Of a stretch of DNA of 64,000 nt, positions 25,521-33,823 are shown one piece after another. The stretch is taken from positions 62,001 to 126,000 of the forward strand of contig NZ_JWLC01000019.1 of the NCBI RefSeq assembly GCF_000813745.1, read 5' to 3'. Under the pieces are notes generated by a model. That model was not told the DNA's origin and did not search any database. It saw only the letters and a program-made list of their open reading frames with translations. Source of the stretch: Leisingera sp. ANG-M1 (GTDB lineage Bacteria > Pseudomonadota > Alphaproteobacteria > Rhodobacterales > Rhodobacteraceae). Positions within the stretch are counted from its first letter, which is position 1. Every line of letters starts with the position of its first letter. Made by a program: the position numbers and the translations under genes.

Positions 25521-26177
25521 TCAGCCGCTTCTGCGCAGGAAGGCAGCGACCTCTTTCTTGGTGGTTTCGATATGCTGGCGCAGAAGTTCCGCAGCCTTGG
25601 GCGTGTCGCTGCGCTGGCAGGCCTGCAGGATCGCCGCATGTTCCCGGTTGGGCCGCTCTGCGCCGCTGGCTTCGGTGACCAGCAAACGCAAATAGGGGCC
25701 CAGCTTTTGCTGCAGATCGGTGATCATCGACAGCAGCACCGGGTTGCCGCAGGGCTCATAAAGCATGTGGTGAAAGCGGCGGTTCATCTCGCTCCACGCG
25801 ACGATGCTGGCATCGCAGGTGTAGCCGTCCAGCAGCGCCGCCATCTCGCGGAAATCGGCATCGATCATGTTTTCGACCGCCAGTTCCAGCGCCCGGCATT
25901 CCAGTGCCACCCGGATGTCCAAAAGCTGCAGGATCTCGGCCTCGGACATGCGCCGGACCGTGGCGCCACGGTTTTTGCGGAAGGTGACCAGCCCTTCGAC
26001 CTCCAGACGCCGCAGGGCCTCGCGCACCGGGATCTTGCTGACCCCATGGGTGCGGGCGATCTCGTTCTGGCGCAGCGGCTCCTCGGCGGCCAGCGCACCC
26101 GACAGGATACTGTCCTTCAGGGTCCGGTAGATCGGATCGGCGGCGCTGGCGCCCTTGTGTTTCGTGGGATCGGTCAC
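25521..26177 (-). CDS. GntR-family (FCD) transcriptional regulator
   Basis: 218 aa. The N-terminal winged HTH includes RQNEIARTHGVSKIPVREAL, and the C-terminal FCD domain has the metal/ligand helices around WSEMNRRFHHMLYE. It is a close paralogue of the GntR protein at 29774-30427: the HTH and FCD cores are nearly the same throughout. It is divergent from the FAD oxidoreductase operon and first in the TAXI-TRAP operon, so it probably controls both from the shared region 26178-26307. Confidence 0.9.
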   Translation of the reverse strand: MTDPTKHKGASAADPIYRTLKDSILSGALAAEEPLRQNEIARTHGVSKIPVREALRRLEVEGLVTFRKNRGATVRRMSEAEILQLLDIRVALECRALELAVENMIDADFREMAALLDGYTCDASIVAWSEMNRRFHHMLYEPCGNPVLLSMITDLQQKLGPYLRLLVTEASGAERPNREHAAILQACQRSDTPKAAELLRQHIETTKKEVAAFLRRSG

Positions 26178-26211
26178 TGGATTTCCTAATTTGGATTTGA
26201 ACCTTGCAAAT

Positions 26212-26241
26212 CGTATACGTTTTTGTCAACTTGTAATACAA
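26212..26241. promoter_or_regulatory. Candidate GntR operators in the divergent region
   Basis: Two palindromes lie in the 130-bp gap: CGTATACG (26212-26219) and TTGTAATACAA (26231-26241). FadR/FCD-type GntR proteins often bind GTATAC-centred or TTGTA/TACAA sites. Their place between the regulator gene and the FAD oxidoreductase operon supports an operator role. Confidence 0.5.
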
Positions 26242-26307
26242 CACTAATGCGTCTTCCTCTGGCTCAGCCGGAAGCGCAGGCAAGCTCACACGGGAAAGAA
26301 ACGGGTC

Positions 26308-27483
26308 ATGAAGCGGGACATTGCAATCATCGGCGGCGGGATCATGGGTTCCGCAGCGGCGTACTTCCTCAGCAAATCAGGACAGGCGGGCAACGTCGTG
26401 GTGATCGAGCCCGATCCCGGCTATCAGCATGCCACAACACCGCAGGGCGCAGGCGGTGTGCGGCAGCAGTTCAGCGTTGCCGAAAACATCGACCAATCGC
26501 GCAACAGCCTGGAATTCTACAAGAATTGGGAGACCTACATGGCCGGCGTGCCGGATCTGCCTGATCTGAATTTCCGCGAGGAGGGCTATCTGTTTGTCGT
26601 CACCAAGGAGGGCGAGGCCACCCTGCGCCGCAATCAGGCGCTGCAGGAAAAGCACGGGGTGGACGCGCAGCTGATTTCCTATGACGAGGTCCGACGCCGC
26701 TTCCCTTCAATCAACCGCGACGACATCGTTCTGGGCTGTCACACGCCCGATGACGGCTGGATTGATCCCAATGCGGGCCTCTGGGGCTTTCGCCGCGCGG
26801 CCGAGCACTTCGGCGCCGAATACATCCGCGCCCGCGTGAGCGGCATCGAATCAGACGCAACCAAAGTCCGCTCCCTGACGCTGGACAGCGGCCAGGTGAT
26901 CGAGGCGGATTTTGTCATCAACACCGCCGGTCCTTGGGCGGCGCAGATCGCCGGGATGACCGGTGCGCATTTGCCTGTTGTCCCGATGTGCCGGGTCCAG
27001 CACTTCTGGAAATGCGCGCATGAGATCGAGCCGTTGCCGCTGGTCAAGGACGAAAGCGGTATGTTCTTCCGGCCCGAAGGTGACGGTTTCGCCGGCGGCC
27101 GGCCCAGTTTCGACATTGCGCCCGGCTTTGTTGATGACATCTACTCTGGCTTCTTTGCTAATTATTTCGAGGAAACCATCTGGCCGATGATGGCCGCCCT
27201 GGTGCCCAAGTTCGAGGACCTCAAGCTACAGCGCAGCTGGTTCGGCCACTACGCTCAGAACACGCTCGACGGCAATATGATCATCGGCAAATACTCTCCA
27301 GGCCACGACAACATCATCACCGCCTGCGGCTTTTCCGGCCATGGCATCATGCATGCCCCCGCCGTCGGCCGGGCGCTGTCCGAGCTGGCCCTGACCGGCC
27401 GCTACCAGAGCCTGGACCTGACCCGCCTGGAGTACTCGCGGGTTGAACAGAACGCCCCCCTTGCCGAAATCGGCATCAAGTAA
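26308..27483 (+). CDS. FAD-dependent amine/amino acid oxidoreductase (DAO family)
   Basis: 391 aa. FAD motif IIGGGIMGSAAAYFLS at 6-21, then AATTPQGAGGVRQQF-type region (HATTPQGAGGVRQQF) where sarcosine-oxidase relatives bind flavin. C-terminal CGFSGHGIMHAPAVG completes the DAO fold. It should oxidise a C-N bond of an amino acid or N-methylated amine. It is first in an operon with a second DAO protein (12-bp gap), proC and gntR. The presence of proC suggests that the product is a cyclic imine such as a pyrroline carboxylate. Confidence 0.85.
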   Translation: MKRDIAIIGGGIMGSAAAYFLSKSGQAGNVVVIEPDPGYQHATTPQGAGGVRQQFSVAENIDQSRNSLEFYKNWETYMAGVPDLPDLNFREEGYLFVVTKEGEATLRRNQALQEKHGVDAQLISYDEVRRRFPSINRDDIVLGCHTPDDGWIDPNAGLWGFRRAAEHFGAEYIRARVSGIESDATKVRSLTLDSGQVIEADFVINTAGPWAAQIAGMTGAHLPVVPMCRVQHFWKCAHEIEPLPLVKDESGMFFRPEGDGFAGGRPSFDIAPGFVDDIYSGFFANYFEETIWPMMAALVPKFEDLKLQRSWFGHYAQNTLDGNMIIGKYSPGHDNIITACGFSGHGIMHAPAVGRALSELALTGRYQSLDLTRLEYSRVEQNAPLAEIGIK

Positions 27484-27495
27484 GGACCGCTGTAC

Positions 27496-28860
27496 ATGTC
27501 TTCGAACAGCCGCATCGCCGTGATCGGCACCGGGATCATCGGGATCTCCACCGCTTATTACCTGGCGCGCAACCATGGCTGCCGCAATATCACCCTGATC
27601 GACTGCGGCCAGCCGATGGCTTTCACCTCAGCCCAGTCCGGCGAGAACTACCGCAACTGGTGGCCGCATCCGGCCATGGTCGGCTTCACCAACCGCAGCA
27701 TCGACCTGCTGGAAGAGGTAGCGCTCGAAAGCGGCAACCGCATCAGCATGAACCGCCGCGGCTATGCGCTGGCGACCCGCAGGACCGAAATCTCCGATCT
27801 GGTGGGGCAACTGCACGACGGGCTCGGCGCCGATGCGGAGCGCCTGCTGCGTTATCATCAGGGCGCCGCTTCCGGCAGCTACCACGGTTTTGACAAGCCC
27901 GATTGGGAGGGGGTGCCGGACGGCGTCGACATCCTGCAGAACCAGGATCTGATCCGCAGCCATTTCCCCGGCTATGATCCGGAGGTTCAGACCATCATCC
28001 ACATCCGCCGCGGCGGCGATATCAGCGGCCAGCAGCTCGGCATGCATATGCTCGACTTCCTGCGCGAGGCGGGGGCCAGGCGGGTCATCGGCGAGGTGCA
28101 GGCGATTTCGCAGGGCGAAGGTTACCGGATCGAACTCTACGGTGGAGAGGGTACCCGCACCCTTGAGGCGGACCGGATCGTCAATGCCGCCGGGCCTTTT
28201 GCAGGCCGCATCGCCCGGATGCTGGGGGTGGAACTGCCGATCCACTGCACTTTCCAGCAGAAGATCGCCTTTGAGGACAAGCTTGGCGCCATTCCGCGGT
28301 CGCAGCCATTTTCCATAGACCTGGATGGCCAGCGGATCGACTGGTCCGAGGAAGAGCGCGCCATGCTGGCTGAGGATCCGGAGTTTGCCTGGCTGGCGGG
28401 CGGCATGCCCGGCGCCATCCATTGCCGCCCCGACGGCGGCGACAGGGGCAGCTGGATCAAGCTTGGCTGGGCCTACAATGAAGCCCCGGCCGAGCCCGCC
28501 TGGGAGCCGCCGCTGGATGATAACTTCCCCGATATCGTGCTGCGCGGCGCGGCGCGGCTGAACCCGGCACTCAAGGCCTATTACGGCCAGCTGCCGCGCG
28601 GCATGCATCATTACGGCGGCTGGTACGCGATGACCGAGGAGAACTGGCCGCTGATCGGGCCGATGGGACCGGAGGGCGCCTACATGAATGCGGCACTGTC
28701 GGGCTATGGCACCATGGCGGCCTGCGCCAGCGGCGAGCTGTGCGCCGCCTGGATTGCCGAGGGAGAGCTGCCGGATTATGCCCGCAACTTCTCGCTTGCC
28801 CGTTACGATGATGCGATACTGATGGCCGATCTGCATGACGCCAACAAAGGCGTGCTCTGA
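27496..28860 (+). CDS. Second FAD-dependent oxidoreductase (DAO family)
   Basis: 454 aa. IGTGIIGISTAYYLA at 10-24 is the flavin loop; SAQSGENYRNWWPHPAM replaces the usual DAO flavin segment, and ENWPLIGPMG followed by LSGYGTMAACASG closes the fold. It is longer than its neighbour and only distantly related, so the pair may act in series or as subunits. An 11-bp gap leads to proC. The substrate is unknown. Confidence 0.83.
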   Translation: MSSNSRIAVIGTGIIGISTAYYLARNHGCRNITLIDCGQPMAFTSAQSGENYRNWWPHPAMVGFTNRSIDLLEEVALESGNRISMNRRGYALATRRTEISDLVGQLHDGLGADAERLLRYHQGAASGSYHGFDKPDWEGVPDGVDILQNQDLIRSHFPGYDPEVQTIIHIRRGGDISGQQLGMHMLDFLREAGARRVIGEVQAISQGEGYRIELYGGEGTRTLEADRIVNAAGPFAGRIARMLGVELPIHCTFQQKIAFEDKLGAIPRSQPFSIDLDGQRIDWSEEERAMLAEDPEFAWLAGGMPGAIHCRPDGGDRGSWIKLGWAYNEAPAEPAWEPPLDDNFPDIVLRGAARLNPALKAYYGQLPRGMHHYGGWYAMTEENWPLIGPMGPEGAYMNAALSGYGTMAACASGELCAAWIAEGELPDYARNFSLARYDDAILMADLHDANKGVL

Positions 28861-28871
28861 GGGCTAGGGAT

Positions 28872-29690
28872 ATGACCACAATCATTCTCGCCGGCGCGGG
28901 CCGGATGGGCGGCGCCCTGCTGCGCGGCTGGATGGCCGCGCTGGGGGAGGGGCTGCGGATCTATGCCGTCGACCCGCACGCCTCCGAGACGCTTGACGAT
29001 ATTGCCGCTGCCGCGCCCGGTCAGCCGCAGTTCTGCCATGCGGCCACCGCCGCTGATCTGCCGGAGAACCTCATTGCCGATGCCATCGTGGCGGCCTGCA
29101 AGCCGCAGCTGACCCATGCCGCTCTGCAGTCTCTGTCCGGCTGTGCAGGGCCAGATACGCTGGTGGTCTCGGTCGCTGCCGGGGTGCCGCTCAGCACCCT
29201 GCAGAGTGTCTTTGCCGCGCCATCCCCGGCGGTGCGTGCCATGCCCAATATCGGCGCGACGCTGGGCTGCTCCGCTACCGCCGCTGCTGCCAGCCCTGAT
29301 TGCACCGTGCCTCACCGCGCTCTTGTGGAGCGGCTGTTCAGGGCCGTGGGAAGTTTCTCCTGGCTGGCCCGGGAGGAGGATCTGCACACGGTGACCGCCC
29401 TTTTCGGCAGCGGCCCAGCCTATGTCTTTGCCATGTGCGAGGCGATGATTGCTGCAGCTCAAGCGCAGGGGCTGGCCCCTGACACTGCCCGCGCGCTGGC
29501 CATCGCCACCGTCGCCGGCGCGGGCCGCTTGCTGCAGGAGACACCGGAACCGGCCCGGCTGCGCGAAACCGTCACCAGCCCCAACGGAACCACCGCTGCC
29601 GGGCTGCAGGCCCTTGGGGATAGCGGCCTGGCGGATGCCGTGTCTGCTGCCATCTCTGCCGCCGGAGCGCGGTCTCGTGAATTGTCCTAA
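28872..29690 (+). CDS. proC: Pyrroline-5-carboxylate reductase family protein
   Basis: 272 aa. NAD(P) motif LAGAGRMGGALL at 6-17; the P5CR signatures FGSGPAYVFAMCEAM and VTSPNGTTAAGLQAL are intact. The classic reaction reduces pyrroline-5-carboxylate to proline. In this operon of amine oxidoreductases it may instead reduce a related cyclic imine made during catabolism, which would make it a dedicated paralogue and not the biosynthetic ProC. That second point is inferred. Confidence 0.87.
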   Translation: MTTIILAGAGRMGGALLRGWMAALGEGLRIYAVDPHASETLDDIAAAAPGQPQFCHAATAADLPENLIADAIVAACKPQLTHAALQSLSGCAGPDTLVVSVAAGVPLSTLQSVFAAPSPAVRAMPNIGATLGCSATAAAASPDCTVPHRALVERLFRAVGSFSWLAREEDLHTVTALFGSGPAYVFAMCEAMIAAAQAQGLAPDTARALAIATVAGAGRLLQETPEPARLRETVTSPNGTTAAGLQALGDSGLADAVSAAISAAGARSRELS

Positions 29691-29692
29691 GG

Positions 29693-29704
29693 ATGTCATG
29701 ACAT
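29693..29704. promoter_or_regulatory. Palindrome upstream of the second gntR
   Basis: ATGTCATGACAT is a perfect 12-bp palindrome, directly after the proC stop and 70 bp before the gntR start. Possible operator for autoregulation by one of the two paralogous GntR proteins. It does not share sequence with the sites at 26212-26241. Confidence 0.4.
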
Positions 29705-29773
29705 TGCCACCCCCGCCTATTTGCTGTTGACTGACCGTCACAGGCGGCAGGCAGCAAGAGGGCAGGGCTGGAC

Positions 29774-30427
29774 ATGGGGGACAACCGGACGATCCGGCCA
29801 ACGGCGGAACCAATTTATGAGGCCCTGAAGGAGCAAATCATTGAGGGTGAACTGGCCCCGGGCGAGCCTCTGCGCCAGGACGAGATCGCCCGCCAACACG
29901 GCGTCAGCAAGATCCCGGTCCGCGAAGCCCTGCTGAAGCTCGAGGTCGACGGCTACGTCCTGATGCGCAAGAACCGCGGCGCCATCGTTCGTGAAGTCAC
30001 TGCTGAAGAGATTCTCCACATCATGGACATTCGCGTCGCGCTGGAGTGCAAAGCGCTGGAGCTGTCGATTCCGAATATGATCGCTTCGGATTTTACGGCA
30101 GCGTGGGCGATACTGGATGAATACTCCAGCCAGACAGAGCCAGCCCATTGGAGCGAAATGAACATCCGCTTTCATCAAGCCTTGTATGAGCCCTGCTCCA
30201 ACCCTCTCCTGCTGCAGATGATCACGGACCTGCAGCAGAGGATTGGCCCCCAGCTGCGCCTTCTTGTCACTCAGGTCAGCGGTCTGGAACGGCCGCAGGA
30301 GGAGCACAAGGCCATTCTGCGGGCCTGTGAAACTGGTTGTATCGAAGAGGCCGTTGATCTCCTTCGTCAGCACATCCAAACGACCAAAAAGGAGACGGCG
30401 GCCCAGATGAGAAGGGGTGCGGCCTAG
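29774..30427 (+). CDS. GntR-family (FCD) transcriptional regulator, paralogue of the 25521-26177 gene
   Basis: 217 aa. HTH RQDEIARQHGVSKIPVREAL and FCD core WSEMNIRFHQALYEPCSNPLLLQMITDLQQ (shown only by its ends: WSEMNIRFHQALYE and LLLQMITDLQQ). It aligns over nearly its whole length with the GntR protein that opens the divergent operon. It closes the FAD oxidoreductase-proC gene set. Two related regulators bracketing one catabolic unit suggests duplication with divided control, for instance of transport versus enzymes. Confidence 0.9.
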   Translation: MGDNRTIRPTAEPIYEALKEQIIEGELAPGEPLRQDEIARQHGVSKIPVREALLKLEVDGYVLMRKNRGAIVREVTAEEILHIMDIRVALECKALELSIPNMIASDFTAAWAILDEYSSQTEPAHWSEMNIRFHQALYEPCSNPLLLQMITDLQQRIGPQLRLLVTQVSGLERPQEEHKAILRACETGCIEEAVDLLRQHIQTTKKETAAQMRRGAA

Positions 30428-30570
30428 CTGAAGACAGCTCTGCTGTTCACATCAGTCTCTGGTAGGCCGGCACTATGCTGTTGAGCAGAGCGCCATGGGG
30501 CTGGCTGAGAGAACGGGACCAAGCCGTTCGTGGGCTGTGCGGCGGGTACGCCAGTCAGCGGTTTAAGCCG

Positions 30571-30593
30571 ATTGCCGCCTAAGGGGCGGCAAT
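30571..30593 (+). terminator. Stem-loop downstream of the second gntR
   Basis: ATTGCCGCC (30571-30579), loop TAAGG, GGCGGCAAT (30585-30593), then CATATTCG. A 9-bp perfect stem in the 283-bp gap between convergent genes. The U-tract is weak. Nothing else was recognised in this gap. Confidence 0.55.
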
Positions 30594-30710
30594 CATATTC
30601 GTTTCATCACAGGACAGCGGCTGTTCGCATCACGGCCAGCACCAAAGCCGGCGCGGTGAAGTCCAAGCTTGCAGACCTGCTCTGGACGGCCGCAATCTAT
30701 TAGCCCGGCT

Positions 30711-31751
30711 TCAGGAGCTCTTGCCCGCCGCATGCATTTGACGTTTGCGGTCCCGGGTGCGCCGGGTCGCCGCTTCGGAGCCGTCATGATAGGTGCCGAA
30801 CCACTTGTCCCAGGGCATTTCAGCGTTGCCGTAGTTGCACTCGTAGTAGCGGTGGTGCAGCTGGTGGAAGAAAGCGCCGAGCAGCAGCGCCTGACGGTCC
30901 TTGGCCCAGATCGCCTCGTAGCCCGAATGCGAGGAGGCAGCACCGAGCATCAGCCAGTAGCCGAGGAACAGCATGTGCACCGGGTGGCTGGGCAGCACCA
31001 GCACGATCAGGATGGCGCTAAGGTAGCCCGCGGCCTCGACCGGGTGCATCGACATGCCGGACCAAGGGCCGGTGTTGACGTTGCGGTGATGCACCGCGTG
31101 GACGTGACGGTAGATGAAGGGCTGATGCAGGAACAGATGCACTACGTAGAAATGGAAGCTTTGCCAGATCGCCAGCACCGGGAACAGGGCGATGAACCAG
31201 ATCGGGTGGGCTGCAAAACTGAGCGTGCCGATATATTCATTGGCATAGATCCAGCGCAGGACGCATTCCAGAATTGACAGGAAGGTCGCGCCGAAGACCA
31301 TGGAATAATACATGTTGTCCCAGGTCTGGTAGCCGAATTTATAAAGCGCGTTCCTGCGTTTAGCATAAGGGCGGGGGTCGTATTTCAACAGTTTGCCCTG
31401 GCCGTCGATGCCGTAGAACCACAGATGCAACCCGCCGGCCACGATCAAAAGCAGCACCCAGTTGCGCAGGAACACCCAGGCCATCCAATCAAAAGCGAAC
31501 CCGGCCTGCGCCGTGGTGACGGGCTGCAGCCAGAAAGACACTGCAAAGGCCAGCGCCACATAGATCGAGCGGTCGGAGACCTGCAGCCAGTTCTGCCACA
31601 GCCATTTCGCAAGCGTGCCCGGCTTGGGCGGCCAGTGCCAGTAGGGCGCGTGCTTCACCGGCAGATCAGGGTGCCAGTGCCATTCGCGGCTCATCGGACC
31701 GGGATCCTGGCGTTCGGTGTGCGGGGAAGCGTTTATGTCGGTTGTGGTCAT
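30711..31751 (-). CDS. Fatty acid hydroxylase / sterol desaturase family membrane protein
   Basis: 346 aa with four or five membrane helices. The three histidine boxes of the di-iron family are present: HLFLH, HAVHH and HQLHHRYYE, in order in the C-terminal half. The family hydroxylates or desaturates lipids (for example sterols, fatty acids, carotenoids, ceramides). The protein continues CNYGNAEMPWDKWFGT, which is typical of the family C-terminus. It is divergent from a LysR gene; the substrate is unknown. Confidence 0.88.
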   Translation of the reverse strand: MTTTDINASPHTERQDPGPMSREWHWHPDLPVKHAPYWHWPPKPGTLAKWLWQNWLQVSDRSIYVALAFAVSFWLQPVTTAQAGFAFDWMAWVFLRNWVLLLIVAGGLHLWFYGIDGQGKLLKYDPRPYAKRRNALYKFGYQTWDNMYYSMVFGATFLSILECVLRWIYANEYIGTLSFAAHPIWFIALFPVLAIWQSFHFYVVHLFLHQPFIYRHVHAVHHRNVNTGPWSGMSMHPVEAAGYLSAILIVLVLPSHPVHMLFLGYWLMLGAASSHSGYEAIWAKDRQALLLGAFFHQLHHRYYECNYGNAEMPWDKWFGTYHDGSEAATRRTRDRKRQMHAAGKSS

Positions 31752-31864
31752 GGCGCGGCGGCCTCCCTGATACAGCGATCCTTTAGACGAAGAGATAAGA
31801 GCGTGGCGCGAGCAAAGTAAAATGAGTAAAACAGGGCGGAATCACAAAGAAATTTTGGTGCTTA

Positions 31865-32734
31865 ATGCGAAAACTGCCCAATCTGGTCTGGTTGCGCTCG
31901 TTTGAGAGCGCAGCGCAGCATCTGAGTTTCACCGAGGCGGCGCAGGAGCTCGGGATGACCCAGACTGCCGTCAGCCTGCATGTGCGCTCGCTGGAGGCGG
32001 AGCTGGGCTGCAAGCTGTTCACCCGTGCGGCGCGGCGGCTGACATTGACCGAGACGGGCAAGGCCTATGCCTACTCGCTGCGGCAGGCGTTGGGGGATAT
32101 GGCGATTTCCACCGCAAGCCTGTTTGGTGCCGAGACAGAGCAGGTTCTGACCGTCCGGGTGCCGATGTCGACCGCAGGTCTGTGGCTGGCACACAGGTTG
32201 CCGGAATTTGCTGAACGGCATGCAGGCATTTCGGTGCGTATGGTGTCCAACATCTGGGCGGGAACCGAAGCGCCGGAGAATGTCGATGTGGAGCTGCGCT
32301 TTGGCTCAGGCGGCTGGGATGGCGGCGAGGTGCGGAGGATTTCGCAAGAGAGGCTGGTTCCGGTGCGTGCGGCGGGCAGCGGAATTCTCAGCCCAGAGGC
32401 CTTGCGGCAGGGCCCGGTGGTTCAAATCCTCGGGTTTGAGGATATGTTGCTGCGGTATCTGAACGCCCACGGCTGCGCACCGCTGCAGGAGGCAGCCAGG
32501 TTTGCGGTGGATACAACGGTGGCAGCGCTCGACATTGTTGCAGCAGGCGGCGGTTATGCCGTGGTCGTGGAGCGGTTTGCCCGCATGGCGATAGAAACAG
32601 GCAAGGCCATTTCCATTGCCGGGGATCCGGTGCCGGTCGATCAGGCACACTATCTGGTCAGCGTGCCCGCCCGGGCGTCCAGCGAGGCCGCGAAGCAGCT
32701 GTTCGAGGCCTGGCTTGAAGAGGTGTTTGCCTGA
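31865..32734 (+). CDS. LysR-family transcriptional regulator (GcvA-like)
   Basis: 289 aa. HTH at about 6-64 (FESAAQHLSFTEAAQELGMT then QTAVSLHVRSLE), which is the GcvA/AmpR-like subgroup. The ribosome site is weak (TTGGTG). It is 113 bp from the divergent sterol-desaturase-family gene, its probable target. Convergent with the MetX-like gene 8 bp downstream. Confidence 0.87.
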   Translation: MRKLPNLVWLRSFESAAQHLSFTEAAQELGMTQTAVSLHVRSLEAELGCKLFTRAARRLTLTETGKAYAYSLRQALGDMAISTASLFGAETEQVLTVRVPMSTAGLWLAHRLPEFAERHAGISVRMVSNIWAGTEAPENVDVELRFGSGGWDGGEVRRISQERLVPVRAAGSGILSPEALRQGPVVQILGFEDMLLRYLNAHGCAPLQEAARFAVDTTVAALDIVAAGGGYAVVVERFARMAIETGKAISIAGDPVPVDQAHYLVSVPARASSEAAKQLFEAWLEEVFA

Positions 32735-32742
32735 GCCTGCGG

Positions 32743-33756
32743 CTAGTCCTCCAGCAGTTCGCGGATGCTGGCATCCAGCTGCGCGGTGAAGCCTGGGTCA
32801 TTGCCCGGGTTGGCGGCGCAATGGCCCCAGGGAGAGTCATAGGGGCGGAAAATTGCGTTGGGCATGTGGCGGGCTTCTATCTCATTGTCTTCCGGCGGGA
32901 AGTAGAGATCCTGGGTGCAGGGCATTAGGATGGCGCGGGCCTTGATGGCCTTGAGGGCGGCCTGGAAATCGCCGTTGTAGAGCGGCCCGGCGGAGATGTC
33001 GCCCGCTTGCCAGGTGGCAAGTTTGGCCAGCAGGTTGTTTGCATCCCAGCCCTGCACATGGTCCTGCTCCCAATCCTGCAGCAGGTCCTCGATGGTCTCG
33101 AACCCAAGCTGCCGGTAGAGATGCTCGCGGTAGAAGGTTTGCGAAAACGCCCAGCCGGCATAGACCCGGCCAAAGGCTTTGAGCCCGGCTTCGGGCGGGC
33201 TGGTGTAGTTGCCGCTGTTCCAGTTCTGGTCGGCGCAGAGGGCGGATTTCACGCCTTCGAGGAAAACGAAGTTATGCGGCGAGGTTTTGGCCGAAGCGCA
33301 GAACGGCAGGATCGCCTGAACCATGTCCGGGTATTGCGCCGCCCATTGGTAAGATTGGCAGCCCGCCATCGACCAGCCTGCGACCAGGGCGATTTGCTCG
33401 ATGCCGAGGTGATCGTGGATCAGCCGGTGCTGGGCGGCGATGTTGTCCCACATCTCCACCAGCGGGAAGCGGGGGCCGTCCTGCGGGGCAGGGGTGTTGG
33501 AGGGTGAGGAGGAGCGGCCGTTGCCGAACAGATTGGGGCTGACGATGAAATGCTTTGCGGGGTCTATGGCGCGGCCGGGGCCGAAGAAGCCCTCGTTGCG
33601 GGAATTGGTGCCGGTGTAGAAGGTGGGCAGTACAATGACATTGTCGCGCGCGGGCGAGAGGGTGCCATAGGTCTGATAGGCGAGCTTGGCGTCTTTCAGG
33701 ACGTCTCCTGACAGCAGCGGGAAGTCTCCCAGGTCTAAGATTTCGTAATCCGGCAT
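32743..33756 (-). CDS. Alpha/beta-hydrolase, homoserine O-acetyltransferase (MetX)-like
   Basis: 337 aa alpha/beta-hydrolase. The nucleophile elbow reads GWSMAGCQS (Ser in GxSMxG, as in MetX-type acyltransferases). N-terminal AYQTYGTLSPARDNVIVLPT and FYTGTNSR fit the MetX group. The acid and His are probably the Asp of CTQDLYFPPEDN and the His of SPWGHCAANPG. Whether it acetylates or hydrolyses is not clear, since many such paralogues are not methionine enzymes. It is separated from the BCCT gene by a hairpin (33790-33817). Confidence 0.75.
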   Translation of the reverse strand: MPDYEILDLGDFPLLSGDVLKDAKLAYQTYGTLSPARDNVIVLPTFYTGTNSRNEGFFGPGRAIDPAKHFIVSPNLFGNGRSSSPSNTPAPQDGPRFPLVEMWDNIAAQHRLIHDHLGIEQIALVAGWSMAGCQSYQWAAQYPDMVQAILPFCASAKTSPHNFVFLEGVKSALCADQNWNSGNYTSPPEAGLKAFGRVYAGWAFSQTFYREHLYRQLGFETIEDLLQDWEQDHVQGWDANNLLAKLATWQAGDISAGPLYNGDFQAALKAIKARAILMPCTQDLYFPPEDNEIEARHMPNAIFRPYDSPWGHCAANPGNDPGFTAQLDASIRELLED

Positions 33757-33789
33757 TTTGAGGCTCTTTTGGTTTGTATAACTGAGATT

Positions 33790-33817
33790 GCCCCCGGCCT
33801 GTCTTTAAGCCGGGGGC
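33790..33817 (-). terminator. Stem-loop after the eight-gene Rieske/BCCT operon
   Basis: GCCCCCGGC (33790-33798) and GCCGGGGGC (33809-33817) with a 10-nt loop, 7 bp past the BCCT stop. The stem is very stable; no U-tract on the - strand. Likely 3' end of the operon transcript. Confidence 0.65.
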
Positions 33818-33823
33818 GAGAGT

